Positions 44,844 through 54,329 of a DNA stretch of 64,000 nt are shown here, in pieces; position 1 is the stretch's first letter; every line of letters starts with the position of its first letter. The stretch covers positions 27,187 through 91,186 of the forward strand of contig JAOASC010000043.1 of NCBI GenBank assembly GCA_025210295.1, in the 5' to 3' direction. Origin of the DNA: Flavobacteriales bacterium (GTDB taxonomy: Bacteria > Bacteroidota > Bacteroidia > Flavobacteriales_D > Parvicellaceae). The notes below the pieces were generated by a model. It saw only the letters and a program-made list of their open reading frames with translations, was not told where the DNA came from and did not search any database. A program made the position numbers and the translations under genes.

Positions 44844-45230
44844 ATGGGATTGTTTTCGAAGAAAGAAGAAAAGGCAGTAGAGGAAAAGAATAACGAGGAG
44901 TTGCCAAAAGATAAAGCAGAAGCTAAAAAGGTATTGGAGAAAAAGATCATCAATGTTTTAAAGACAATACATGATCCAGAGATTCCTGTTGATATATTTG
45001 AACTAGGTTTGATATACGAGATTAAAATAGATGATGATTTTAATGTTGCTATAGAGATGACATTGACTTCTCCAAATTGTCCAGTTGCTGAATCAATGCC
45101 TAATGAGGTTAAAGAGAAAACAGGGTTTGTATATGGAGTTAACAAAGTAGCTGTAAATATTGTTTTTGATCCACCTTGGACACATGATTATATGAGTGAA
45201 GAAGCAAAGTTAGAATTAGGTTTTTTGTAA
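44844..45230 (+). CDS. SufT/MIP18-family Fe-S cluster assembly protein (DUF59)
   Basis: The 128-residue protein has a charged, Lys/Glu-rich N-terminus of about 35 residues and then the DUF59 domain: IINVLKTIHDPEIPVDIFELGLIYEI, TLTSPNCPVAESMP with the conserved Cys, and VFDPPWTHDYMSEEAKLELGF. Family members help mature iron-sulfur proteins. It is 14 bases before a DUF2480 gene, a pairing usual in Bacteroidota, often near suf genes; none is seen here. Confidence 0.92.
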   Translation: MGLFSKKEEKAVEEKNNEELPKDKAEAKKVLEKKIINVLKTIHDPEIPVDIFELGLIYEIKIDDDFNVAIEMTLTSPNCPVAESMPNEVKEKTGFVYGVNKVAVNIVFDPPWTHDYMSEEAKLELGFL

Positions 45231-45244
45231 AAAAAATAAATATA

Positions 45245-45751
45245 ATGGAGGGGGAAATCATAAATAAAGTTGCCAAAAGTGGCTTGATAACATTTAACCT
45301 AGAAGATTATTATCCTAAAGGAAGACGCGTTATAGTCGATATAGAACCTTTCTTATGGAAAGGAATAGTGGTGAAGGAAAAGGAGTTTAGAAAAGCGGTA
45401 AAGGCTTTTGATTGGGCTCAATATAAAGGGCAATATGTTGCTTTGAACTGTTCTGCTGATGCTATTATTCCCAGTTGGGCTTACATGTTAATTACCATAG
45501 AATTGATGGATTATGCACATCAAGTGGTGTTAGGGGACTTAGAAGACCTTGAAAAGGTAATGTTTGTAGAAGCTTTGTCTAAAATTGATTATACACAGTA
45601 TACAGACAAACGAGTAATCGTAAAAGGGTGTAGCCATTATCCCGTTCCTGAAATGGCATATTCTTATGTTATTCAACAAATGAAACCCTATACCAAATCT
45701 TTGATGTTCGGTGAAGCGTGTTCAACTGTTCCGCTATATAAGAAGAAATAA
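45245..45751 (+). CDS. DUF2480 family protein
   Basis: The 168-residue cytoplasmic protein has segments typical of DUF2480 (EIINKVAKSGLITFNLEDYYP, DIEPFLWKGIVVKEKEFR, NCSADAIIPSWAYMLI, GCSHYPVPEMAYSY, LMFGEACSTVPLYKKK). The function is unknown; three conserved Cys residues and linkage to a DUF59 gene suggest an Fe-S-related role, which is inference. It shares a terminator with glmM. Confidence 0.88.
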   Translation: MEGEIINKVAKSGLITFNLEDYYPKGRRVIVDIEPFLWKGIVVKEKEFRKAVKAFDWAQYKGQYVALNCSADAIIPSWAYMLITIELMDYAHQVVLGDLEDLEKVMFVEALSKIDYTQYTDKRVIVKGCSHYPVPEMAYSYVIQQMKPYTKSLMFGEACSTVPLYKKK

Positions 45752-45770
45752 AGTTTAGGCTAAACTTTTT
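45750..45770. terminator. Bidirectional terminator shared by the DUF2480 gene and glmM
   Basis: Perfect 8-bp stem AAAGTTTA-GGC-TAAACTTT followed by TTATTTT on the plus strand and an A/T-rich tract on the other. It overlaps both convergent stop codons, which are three bases apart. Confidence 0.65.
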
Positions 45771-47140
45771 ATTTTGTCCATTATAGAGTAAGCCAATTCA
45801 TTAGCTTTTTGTTCATTTTCGCTCTCGGAATAGATTCTGATGATTGGTTCCGTATTACTTTTTCTTAAATGAACCCATTCTTTTTCAAAGTAGATTTTAA
45901 CCCCGTCTATAGTGTCAATTTCATTGCCCTCAAATTCATTCTTAATAGATTCTAAGATGGCATCAACATCCATGTCTGGTTCTAGTTCTATTTTGTTTTT
46001 AGATATCGTATATTGAGGGAATTTGGCCTTAACTTGGCTCATTTTTGTGCCACATTCAGCTAAGTAAGTCAAAAATAAAGCAATACCAACTAAAGCATCT
46101 CTACCATAATGTAGTTCAGGATAGATAATTCCACCATTTCCTTCACCACCAATTACAGCTTGAGTTTCTTTCATTTTAGCAACGACATTTACTTCTCCAA
46201 CAGCCGCAGCTTGATAATTACAGCCTTTAGCTTCAGTAACATCTCTTAATGCCCTAGTAGAAGACAAGTTTGAAACTGTATTCCCTTTCGTATTTTCAAG
46301 AACATAGTCAGCAATAGCAACAAGTGTATATTCTTCTCCAAACATGGTTCCATCCTCATTCACAAATGCCAATCGATCTACATCAGGGTCTACAACGATT
46401 CCTAAATCCGCTCCAGTAGCTTTAATTTTTTCAGAAATTTCCGTTAAATTTTCTGGTAATGGTTCAGGGTTATGTGGGAATTCACCAGTTGGTTCAGAAT
46501 AAAGTTCTATAACTTCTTTAACTCCTAAAGCTCTTAAAAGGGCAGGGACAAAAATCCCACCTGTACTGTTAACACTATCACAAACAATTTTAAAATTAGA
46601 CATTTCAATCAATTGTTTGTTGACTAAAGGTAAATTCAGGATTGCATTGATATGTTTTTCAAGATATGAATGATCTTGTTTTACTTTCCCTAGCGCATCA
46701 ACATGAGCAAACTCAATGTTCCCTTGTTCAGCTATTGCTAAAATATTTTTACCTTCTTTATCAGAAATAAACTCTCCTTTTTCATTAAGCAATTTTAATG
46801 CATTCCATTGTTTAGGATTGTGGCTAGCAGTAAGGATGATTCCTCCTTGCGCTTTCTCCATTGGAACAGCAACTTCGACAGTTGGAGTTGTTGATAAATC
46901 CAAATCAACAACGTTAATCCCTAGCCCTTGTAATGTTCCTATACACAAGTTTTTGACCATCTCTCCTGAAATACGAGCATCTCTACCAACAACAACAGTA
47001 GTCGTGTTAGCAGAATTGTTGTTGAGTATCCATTGGCCATAAGCAGCAGTAAACTTTACTACATCTATAGGTGTTAAGTTATCTCCAATGTTACCTCCAA
47101 TTGTTCCTCTAATTCCAGAAATTGATTTTATTAACGTCAT
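45755..47140 (-). CDS. glmM: Phosphoglucosamine mutase
   Basis: Converts glucosamine-6-phosphate to glucosamine-1-phosphate for peptidoglycan and glycan precursors. The active phosphoserine is in ILTASHNPKQWNALKL near residues 97-112, the metal site is DPDVDRLAF near 247-255, the sugar-binding motif is GGEGNGG near 325, and the phosphate loop is RKSNTEPIIRIYSE near 422-435. ATG 47140 is chosen (MTLIKSISGIRGTIGG, 461 residues) over 47170, because a promoter at 47158-47165 lies between them. Confidence 0.92.
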   Translation of the reverse strand: MTLIKSISGIRGTIGGNIGDNLTPIDVVKFTAAYGQWILNNNSANTTTVVVGRDARISGEMVKNLCIGTLQGLGINVVDLDLSTTPTVEVAVPMEKAQGGIILTASHNPKQWNALKLLNEKGEFISDKEGKNILAIAEQGNIEFAHVDALGKVKQDHSYLEKHINAILNLPLVNKQLIEMSNFKIVCDSVNSTGGIFVPALLRALGVKEVIELYSEPTGEFPHNPEPLPENLTEISEKIKATGADLGIVVDPDVDRLAFVNEDGTMFGEEYTLVAIADYVLENTKGNTVSNLSSTRALRDVTEAKGCNYQAAAVGEVNVVAKMKETQAVIGGEGNGGIIYPELHYGRDALVGIALFLTYLAECGTKMSQVKAKFPQYTISKNKIELEPDMDVDAILESIKNEFEGNEIDTIDGVKIYFEKEWVHLRKSNTEPIIRIYSESENEQKANELAYSIMDKIKSLA

Positions 47141-47157
47141 TTTAATCGAATTTGTGC

Positions 47158-47165
47158 CAAAAATA
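47158..47165 (-). promoter_or_regulatory. -7 promoter element (TAttTTTG) of glmM
   Basis: The minus strand reads TATTTTTG, exact, immediately after the terminator of the upstream gene. It predicts a start near 47152 and decides the glmM start at 47140. Confidence 0.5.
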
Positions 47166-47172
47166 AGCATAA

Positions 47173-47197
47173 AAAAAGAGGCAAAGCGCCTCTTTTT
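47173..47197 (-). terminator. Intrinsic terminator of the 1641-residue surface protein gene
   Basis: Perfect 10-bp stem AAAAAGAGGC/GCCTCTTTTT with a 5-base loop, located 19 bases after the stop codon at 47216 on the minus strand and ending in a T tract. Confidence 0.85.
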
Positions 47198-47215
47198 AGT
47201 AAAGTTAATAACATT

Positions 47216-50200
47216 CTATTTTTCAATAATTAATGGAATATTATTGGATATGGTCTTGTGTTGACTAAGAATTCTAACCGTATAGATACCAGAGTTTATT
47301 TCATGAATAGGTATTTCGATATTGTTATTCCCTTCTAAACCTGTAGTGTTTATCGATTTAATCATTTGTCCAATGCTGTTGTAAATTTGTATAGAAACAC
47401 CAGCATCATAATTATTTAAATGATAGTTAACATGAATGATATTGTTAGCAGGGTTAGGGTATACCTCTGTAATTTGTTCAGTTTTAAAGTAAATATGTCT
47501 AGGTCCGTATTCTTTGGTGTTACCATCTAAATCATATTGGATAAGCTTATAATAAGAATCTCCAGCAATAGGGTCAGTGTCTGTATATTGATAATCAGTT
47601 TCAATTGAACTATTACCAGCGGCATTTAGTTTACCAATAAATTCCCAGTTTTCAGCATCAGTACTTCTTAAGATATCAAAGTAATCACTGTTAATCTCTG
47701 TTGTGGTAGTCCAAGATAAATGAACGGAATTATCAATAGGTTGAGCATCAAAGTGCGTGAGTTCTACAGGAAGTGGTGCTCCAAATTTGGGGTGAATGAC
47801 AAAATGTGAAAATGTACTCGTTTGAAATTCTAAGTATAATACATTTGATGAAGAAGTTACTGATGCAGGAACTGTACCAGCACTAGTGATGGTCATCAAG
47901 CTAGATCCTCCAGAGAAATCCATTACATTGTTGCTAAACTTAGTAACGTCAAGATCATTCACACCTAGAGTTGTACCATAAGCAGTAGATAAAGCATTTA
48001 ATTCAGCTTGAGTAAAATAAAGTCGAATAGTTGCCAATTCTTGGTTGGTAGGTGTGATACCAAATCTCCTTTGTAAATAAGGGAAATTATGGTGGGGAGG
48101 TACGAAGAAAAACTGAACTACAGGATCAATACTCACTCTAACTAACGTATTTCCTAGTCCCGTTCCAGCACTAGCATCATTTATAGAAGCGATGATTCTT
48201 TGAGGTGCAAATAGTTCATCTTGAAAATGAACAAGTGTATTGTCATTATCTAAAAAGCATGATTTTCGATCTCCATTCTGAGCGATGTCTGCAACGTTAG
48301 GAACGTCATATAGAACGTCAGAATCTATAATTGTACCAGCACTAGGAACACCACAGTTGTCGGCAGAAAATGCAGTAACATTATAGGTGGCATCTGCATA
48401 ATGTGAAGCAGGTAGCGTAAAAGTAGAAGCTGAATTTGGGATGGTAACTGTAGTGGCTGTTCCTCCATTTATAGTATACTGAACAATGTAAGGACCAGAA
48501 CCATTTAGATTCCAAATTAAATCTTCATTAGCTCCAGGGCAGGTAACTACATCTGCATCTGCGTCAATTGAAGAAGCAAAAACAAGAGGTCTGGTAAAAT
48601 CCCAAATTCCAGTAGCAGAGATATTATTACTATTTACTCCTGTAAAGAAACTAAAAGCAGGATCATCAGATGAAGCAAGGTTGTCTTCAACTGAAACATA
48701 ATCAAAACAAAAAGATAGCATTGAACCTCCTGTGTTTAGTTTGTGGAAGTTAGAAACAGAACCTGTTGTTGTTGATTTTATAGCAATTTCATTTCCTGGT
48801 GCCCCAGTAGCAATTAATAAACCATTAGGAGCATTTAAAGTTTGAGTTTGACCACCCTCCAATCGATAAACGTTACCGGCAGTAAATTCTAAAGTGTCAT
48901 AACTGTGCGATCCATAAATTCTTGCACTACAGTCAAATTTCATATATTCAGTTTGGATATTGCTACCTATTAACATAGGAGAAGTACTCACTACAGAGCT
49001 TGTACTAGTAAAATTAACATGATGTAAATTTAAAGCTCCGGAATATAAAATAGGGTTGTTGGTGTTGGTAAAATTAATTACCGAAGTTCCAGGGTTTAAA
49101 GAGAAATTGGTAGAGGTTATGGTATTCCAAGTGTAAACGTTTCCTGGGCTATTAGGATTTAAATAGTTTCCATTTCCAGAAATGTTAACAATTGAATTGC
49201 TTAGGTTTAAAGTTCTAGGTGAGCTATTTGAACTATGAAACCTCCTCATTTCAAAATTTTGTCCATTGGTATTTAGTGTACCACCATTGATGTAGACATC
49301 TTTAGTGGTAGCTAGTTTGTTATTTAAAACAGTCCATGCTCCAGATGAATTTACAAAGGTTAGATCACTACCTAATGTTGTACCTCCAAAGTCAATTGTA
49401 TTACCTGTTGTATTTGAAATAAAGTCCCAATTTCCAGAAAAATTAGAAGTCGACATAGTTCCGTCAGAAGCTACATTACCATTTACCATTAAACGTCCAG
49501 AGTTGGTCAGGTTGACGTTTGATCCAGTAGCTGTGATATTGTTACAGCTAATAGCACCTGTAATAGCAATGTTTGAAGTGCTTCCGTTAAAGCTTAAATT
49601 GTCAAATACAACATTGTCATAAGGTCCTGGAATACAAGTGGCATTTCCTTCAGTGTTGACTGGGTTAGTCGTCCAGTGGCCAGGTGTATTCCAAGGGTTG
49701 CTATATATTGAGTTCCCACTACCATTTAAGGCTCTCCAATAATAGGTGAAAGTTGATGCTGGTGGGTTAAAAGTCCAATTGGTGTTGCCTCCTAAATCTG
49801 AACAGTTACTTACAGTATGAGGGTTTAGTGAATTTGAATTCCCTATCAACGTAAAAGCAAAATTGATAGCTCCTGTGAAGTTAGCGTTAAAAGGATTACC
49901 ATTAATTCCCTTTATCGTAATAGGTTCAGAAAAACAAGGAGCAACTGAATTAACAGTATTAGTAACAGTAAGGTTGTTCGTTATTCCAAATTCATAAGTT
50001 TTTCCACTACTTAAATTTAAGTCTCCATTGATGGTAAGTGAGGTGATATTACCATCTGTAGTTCCAGTACCTAAATCAGCATAAAAACGAGCACTACCAT
50101 TCAAGGTAACATTTCCATCGTAGGTTACAGTTCTGTTTTTTAAATGGTCTCTAATTCTAAGTGTAGAGTTGGCGTTTTGTAAGGTGAAATTTGGAAAATG

Positions 50201-52141
50201 AGGATTCCCTCCCCATCCATAAATAGAAACATCTGAAGAAGTAGAGGTGAAAATTACATTAGAATTGGAGTTGTAGGTCATGTTGGACTGCCCCCCCGCG
50301 AGGTACCATGGGTTGTTATTAGATAGTGTAACTGTAGAGTTACTAAGGTTTGTGCTTCCACTTCCTCTAAAATAGAGTCGAAGTCCAGTTAGGTTATACC
50401 CTCCAGAGTTGAATGAATTTTGACGGAAAAAATAAACATAATTAAAATTTAAATGATCTAATAGTGTATATTGAGAACGGTCTCTAAAGTACATCCAATT
50501 GATTGTTTTCCCCGCTGTAAATATTGTGTTACTGGCTTCTCCTTTCATGTTAAAAGTAGCATTGGTTGTAAAGTTTATGTCTGTATCCAATTGCATATTT
50601 CCATAGACGTTAATAGCTGCACTTCCAGAGAATGTTGTAGGAGCACTAATTGTCCATGTCATGTTATTACAATTAGCAGTAGCATTTAGATGGACAGTTT
50701 TTCCATTGGCCATTGGAGTGAAAAAAACATTGTCTGTTTGGAGAGGAGCACAGTCACCAGCTGTTAATAATGGTGTTCCTGATGGAGAGGTAGACCAGTT
50801 TGTTGGTTCAGTCCAGTTGGTATTGGTATTTCCAACCCAATACAAATCTCTAGCTGTTGGCGCTGTGATGTTCCACCCTGTAGTTGTTCCTATACCAAAA
50901 CCAGAAACGGTATGCCCTCCAGTACCATCGTTACACCTTAGGTTGTCAATAATAAATCCATTCATTGGGTCTGCGCTCACAGATGAAGGCATTGTTAAAA
51001 GTCGGTTGTATTCACTTCTAAAACGAGTTGGGTTACAAGGATTTCCTGCAGCAATTAAATCCCCTGTAATAGTTTGATGTCTGAAAAAATTATGTTCCAA
51101 ACCAACCGAGTTTATTTGAAGTACATTAAAAATATGTTCATGATGAAAATATAAATAACCATTGGTGATTAAAGTGTCAATATTACAAGGGTTAGGACCA
51201 AAATGATCATAGAATCTACCAGTACCAGTGTGGTTAATGACATTATAGTTCATACCTCCTAACCTTACAAAGGGGCTTGTGGTTGTGAAAATAATTTGTG
51301 AAGAGCCGGCATTAAAGCTAAAGTTTGATGGGGTTGTACCTCGACCTTCCCAAGATGAGTTAGGAGCATTTGTAGTATTGTAAGGATACCTATCGTTTCC
51401 TGAAGTTCCAGATATTGTAACAATGGAAGAGTTTAAGTCTAAGATTCTATTGGTCGAAGTTCCACCAGTTTTTACATCCGAATCAAAAGTTAAAAGGTTC
51501 AGGTCGTGATCGTTAAAACCGTCATTGGTGGTGAGGTGACCAAAAACAAAATTCAAACTTCCTGCATTAAAATCATCCTGTAAAGCCCATTCTCCACCAA
51601 TCCCATCAAACTGAACTGCTGATAAGTTATGTCCAGCGGTTGCAATTGTATTTCCACTATTGGTCGATTTGAATAAAAGTTCAGGTCCAGAAGAGTTTCC
51701 TCCTACCACGTTCCAGTTCATATTTGTTTGAAGCGTTAAACTTCCATAAACTTCTAAAAAACCAGGGTTGTTAAGCGTAAAAGTAGGTGTTCCTAAGAGA
51801 GTGTTAATGGTAGAACCAACGTAAAAATTATTACATCTAGCTTGGGTATTGATCGTAATGGTTGTTGTACCTCCGCTACCAGCAAATGATCCCGAAGTGA
51901 AAAAAACATTATCAATTGAACGTGGGGCTTGACAAGGCTCAACTCCAGCTACAGAACCTACTCTCCATGAACATGGAGTATTCCAGTTTCCGTTGTTGGA
52001 TGCATCTGTTCCTACCCAATATAAATTTAAACTTGTACCATTTCCATTACAGCTTGAACTGGGACCTGATGGACATTGAGAATAGGTGCTCCCATTGATA
52101 AGTAGTAGCAAGAATGAGAATAGTTGAATAAAATTTTTCAT
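47216..52141 (-). CDS. Giant T9SS-secreted protein with three repeated beta-rich modules
   Basis: The 1641-residue protein has a signal peptide (MKNFIQLFSFLLLLINGSTYS). Three similar modules of about 350-400 residues follow, starting YWVGTDASNNGNWNTPCSW, YWVGNTNTNWTEPTNWS and YYWRALNGSGNSIYSNPWN. Each contains a DNV(F/V)F segment and a CNN motif followed by short repeated strands that look like a parallel beta helix. After them come an Ig-like region, a FN3-like domain (LPVELTHFDAQPIDNSVHLSWTT) and a Por secretion tail (VYPNPANNIIHVNY ... GIYTVRIL). No enzyme motif is visible; it is probably a structural or adhesive surface protein. It has its own promoter and terminator. Confidence 0.87.
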   Translation of the reverse strand: MKNFIQLFSFLLLLINGSTYSQCPSGPSSSCNGNGTSLNLYWVGTDASNNGNWNTPCSWRVGSVAGVEPCQAPRSIDNVFFTSGSFAGSGGTTTITINTQARCNNFYVGSTINTLLGTPTFTLNNPGFLEVYGSLTLQTNMNWNVVGGNSSGPELLFKSTNSGNTIATAGHNLSAVQFDGIGGEWALQDDFNAGSLNFVFGHLTTNDGFNDHDLNLLTFDSDVKTGGTSTNRILDLNSSIVTISGTSGNDRYPYNTTNAPNSSWEGRGTTPSNFSFNAGSSQIIFTTTSPFVRLGGMNYNVINHTGTGRFYDHFGPNPCNIDTLITNGYLYFHHEHIFNVLQINSVGLEHNFFRHQTITGDLIAAGNPCNPTRFRSEYNRLLTMPSSVSADPMNGFIIDNLRCNDGTGGHTVSGFGIGTTTGWNITAPTARDLYWVGNTNTNWTEPTNWSTSPSGTPLLTAGDCAPLQTDNVFFTPMANGKTVHLNATANCNNMTWTISAPTTFSGSAAINVYGNMQLDTDINFTTNATFNMKGEASNTIFTAGKTINWMYFRDRSQYTLLDHLNFNYVYFFRQNSFNSGGYNLTGLRLYFRGSGSTNLSNSTVTLSNNNPWYLAGGQSNMTYNSNSNVIFTSTSSDVSIYGWGGNPHFPNFTLQNANSTLRIRDHLKNRTVTYDGNVTLNGSARFYADLGTGTTDGNITSLTINGDLNLSSGKTYEFGITNNLTVTNTVNSVAPCFSEPITIKGINGNPFNANFTGAINFAFTLIGNSNSLNPHTVSNCSDLGGNTNWTFNPPASTFTYYWRALNGSGNSIYSNPWNTPGHWTTNPVNTEGNATCIPGPYDNVVFDNLSFNGSTSNIAITGAISCNNITATGSNVNLTNSGRLMVNGNVASDGTMSTSNFSGNWDFISNTTGNTIDFGGTTLGSDLTFVNSSGAWTVLNNKLATTKDVYINGGTLNTNGQNFEMRRFHSSNSSPRTLNLSNSIVNISGNGNYLNPNSPGNVYTWNTITSTNFSLNPGTSVINFTNTNNPILYSGALNLHHVNFTSTSSVVSTSPMLIGSNIQTEYMKFDCSARIYGSHSYDTLEFTAGNVYRLEGGQTQTLNAPNGLLIATGAPGNEIAIKSTTTGSVSNFHKLNTGGSMLSFCFDYVSVEDNLASSDDPAFSFFTGVNSNNISATGIWDFTRPLVFASSIDADADVVTCPGANEDLIWNLNGSGPYIVQYTINGGTATTVTIPNSASTFTLPASHYADATYNVTAFSADNCGVPSAGTIIDSDVLYDVPNVADIAQNGDRKSCFLDNDNTLVHFQDELFAPQRIIASINDASAGTGLGNTLVRVSIDPVVQFFFVPPHHNFPYLQRRFGITPTNQELATIRLYFTQAELNALSTAYGTTLGVNDLDVTKFSNNVMDFSGGSSLMTITSAGTVPASVTSSSNVLYLEFQTSTFSHFVIHPKFGAPLPVELTHFDAQPIDNSVHLSWTTTTEINSDYFDILRSTDAENWEFIGKLNAAGNSSIETDYQYTDTDPIAGDSYYKLIQYDLDGNTKEYGPRHIYFKTEQITEVYPNPANNIIHVNYHLNNYDAGVSIQIYNSIGQMIKSINTTGLEGNNNIEIPIHEINSGIYTVRILSQHKTISNNIPLIIEK

Positions 52142-52163
52142 AAAAAAAGTGCTAATTAAACAG

Positions 52164-52171
52164 CAAATTTA
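52164..52171 (-). promoter_or_regulatory. -7 promoter element (TAaaTTTG) of the giant surface protein
   Basis: The minus strand reads TAAATTTG followed by C, exact consensus, 23 bases before the ATG at 52141. Confidence 0.5.
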
Positions 52172-52238
52172 TCCAGAACTATTACAAAAACAAAAAAACT
52201 ATTGATGAAATAAATAGTTTTTATGATGAGTTGTTGTT

Positions 52239-54311
52239 TTATTTAGTTACAACTTTTCTGATTTTTGATTGATGAAGCCCATTAAATATAAGGATGTATA
52301 CTCCTGCCGGTTTATTGGAAAGGTCAATCTTTTTTGGTTCATAGGGGGAGAGTTTTATATTCGATTGAAGTGCTTTACCTTGGAGGTCATAGATGTTAAG
52401 GGTGCTTTTTTGGGGTGAGCTGACCTCAAAAAGCTTATTTTCAATGTTGGAAATAGTGATTCTTTCAGAAGAATTTTCAGAGATTAGGGTACAGTCTAAT
52501 AGGTCAAAGCTAATTGAAACGGAGTCAGCTGGGCAAGCATTGTTATTTACAATATAGGTAAATTGTTGTATTCCAGTAGTTGTATTAGAGAAGTATACTT
52601 GGTCATCAAAAATATCGTTCCCTTGGTGATCATACCATGTGCCATTAGTTTGAATGAGCCCGCTTAATGTACTGAATAAATAAACCGTTGAAGAATTACA
52701 GTACTCTAGGTCTTCTATAGGATTTCCTGCATAGTTTGTTTCGGAAATTATGATGTTGAAATGAGTAGTGTCAGCATCACAGACATTCGTGTTGATATAG
52801 TTTACCACTTCATGGTTGTGAGTCATGTTTCCAGCTACTAAAAGAGAGTCATCTATAATAGCGTTTGGATTTTCGCTATAATTCCATTCTCCTTGAATAC
52901 TGTAGTTCTGTATGTTTGAAAACAGGTTAACGGTATCATTGATACAGGTGTTTAAACTATCTAAAATAGCATTTCCAGAAGTGTTTTCTAGGGAATAATC
53001 TGCTACAGAAAAAAGAATCTCATCTTCAATTGTAGGGGTGTAGCTTCCAATCCAAAAAAAGACAGTGTCGAGTGGTGTTAAATCACATAATTCTAGTGCG
53101 GCTTTACCAGGTGCATTACAGACGTTTTGAGTTGATGGCGAAGAAAAGCTCGCAATTCCATGTGTAGTAAATGTAGTGAAATCACTACAGTCACTAATAC
53201 TGTATGCCCCTAACTTAGTGTTAAAATTAGATAAACATGTTTCAATGACTAAGTGACCAGAGTTAGGAACAATGGTTTTAAACCAAATGGTATTGTTAGG
53301 GGAGTTCCCTAGTAAAAAGTTTTCGGCAAATTGAATTCCTGCATTTTTATTATGAGTATGAATGGTTTGGCCATCAGCTGGAACGAAAATGGCATTACAA
53401 GAACTGTCGTTAGTTATGGGAGTGTATATTGTTAAAGGGCCAACCCAAGAACTTAAACTAGACATTCCACAATCTTTTTGTAAATACACTTCGTAAACAC
53501 TGTTGGGCATGAGTTGAGTAATGGTGTCAGTTGAGTTACTGGTGTGGATAAAGTTTCCTTGGCCAAAATTGAAGCCTTTTAAACCATATTGAATATTCCA
53601 GCTAGCACCAGGAACAGCATCCCAGTTTAAAATAACAGAGTCCAGGTTTTGATAAGATATGGAGGTGTTTTGTGCTTTAGTACAGTATATCTCTGCGATT
53701 TCTATATTATCAATTGCAAAACCATCAGAAGAATAACCGTAATTATCATATTGAGAAAATTTAACTTGAAATGTAGACGAAAAGTTTTGTCCATTACTGG
53801 ATAGGATATTGGATATTTGGATGTTTTCCCTTTCACTGATCCATGTGTTTTGTGGTAATACTGACCAATCGTATATTTCAATCCAATTATCTTGATCGCT
53901 TCCTCTAATAAATATCCTGTCCTCAATATTAGCTTCATCGGCAACATTATTACAATCAAAAGATAAATAGATTGGAGAGGAGAGGGAGGAAGTGGAAAGG
54001 TTTAAGGTAAGTATAAGTTCATTGTGACTAAAGGTTCCAAAACCGTTGACATCAAGTGTTACTCCTCCATTTCCACCATTGTTTACAGGTGAGCCTGTTC
54101 CACAGAGGGCTCGTCCATTTGGATGACTGGCATTAAATGTCCAGAGAAAGGTTGGGGTACAGACAAGCGTATCATTATTAGAGAGTGTGTCTGCATAATT
54201 TTCAAAATTTTCAACAAAAGGTAGGGGAGTTGGAGATAAAGTATTTGGACATTGACTAAAGCAGAACTGAGCAAATGTTAGGGCTAAAGCACCAATAAAA
54301 AAATGTTGCAT
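52239..54311 (-). CDS. T9SS type A sorted surface protein with FN3-like domain
   Basis: The 690-residue protein has a signal peptide (MQHFFIGALALTFAQFCFSQ), an N-terminal lectin/MAM-like beta sandwich (LPFVENFENYADTLSN ... GFAIDNIEIAEIYC), a FN3-like domain near residues 220-300, a further beta domain (FVPADGQTIHTHNKNAG ... FWIGSYTPT), Ig-like segments and a Por secretion tail (STLNIYDLQGKALQSNI ... GVYILIF). No catalytic motif is visible. It lies 18 bases after the S74-chaperone gene and is probably co-transcribed with it. Confidence 0.83.
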   Translation of the reverse strand: MQHFFIGALALTFAQFCFSQCPNTLSPTPLPFVENFENYADTLSNNDTLVCTPTFLWTFNASHPNGRALCGTGSPVNNGGNGGVTLDVNGFGTFSHNELILTLNLSTSSLSSPIYLSFDCNNVADEANIEDRIFIRGSDQDNWIEIYDWSVLPQNTWISERENIQISNILSSNGQNFSSTFQVKFSQYDNYGYSSDGFAIDNIEIAEIYCTKAQNTSISYQNLDSVILNWDAVPGASWNIQYGLKGFNFGQGNFIHTSNSTDTITQLMPNSVYEVYLQKDCGMSSLSSWVGPLTIYTPITNDSSCNAIFVPADGQTIHTHNKNAGIQFAENFLLGNSPNNTIWFKTIVPNSGHLVIETCLSNFNTKLGAYSISDCSDFTTFTTHGIASFSSPSTQNVCNAPGKAALELCDLTPLDTVFFWIGSYTPTIEDEILFSVADYSLENTSGNAILDSLNTCINDTVNLFSNIQNYSIQGEWNYSENPNAIIDDSLLVAGNMTHNHEVVNYINTNVCDADTTHFNIIISETNYAGNPIEDLEYCNSSTVYLFSTLSGLIQTNGTWYDHQGNDIFDDQVYFSNTTTGIQQFTYIVNNNACPADSVSISFDLLDCTLISENSSERITISNIENKLFEVSSPQKSTLNIYDLQGKALQSNIKLSPYEPKKIDLSNKPAGVYILIFNGLHQSKIRKVVTK

Positions 54312-54329
54312 TGTAAGTAATAAAGTGGT

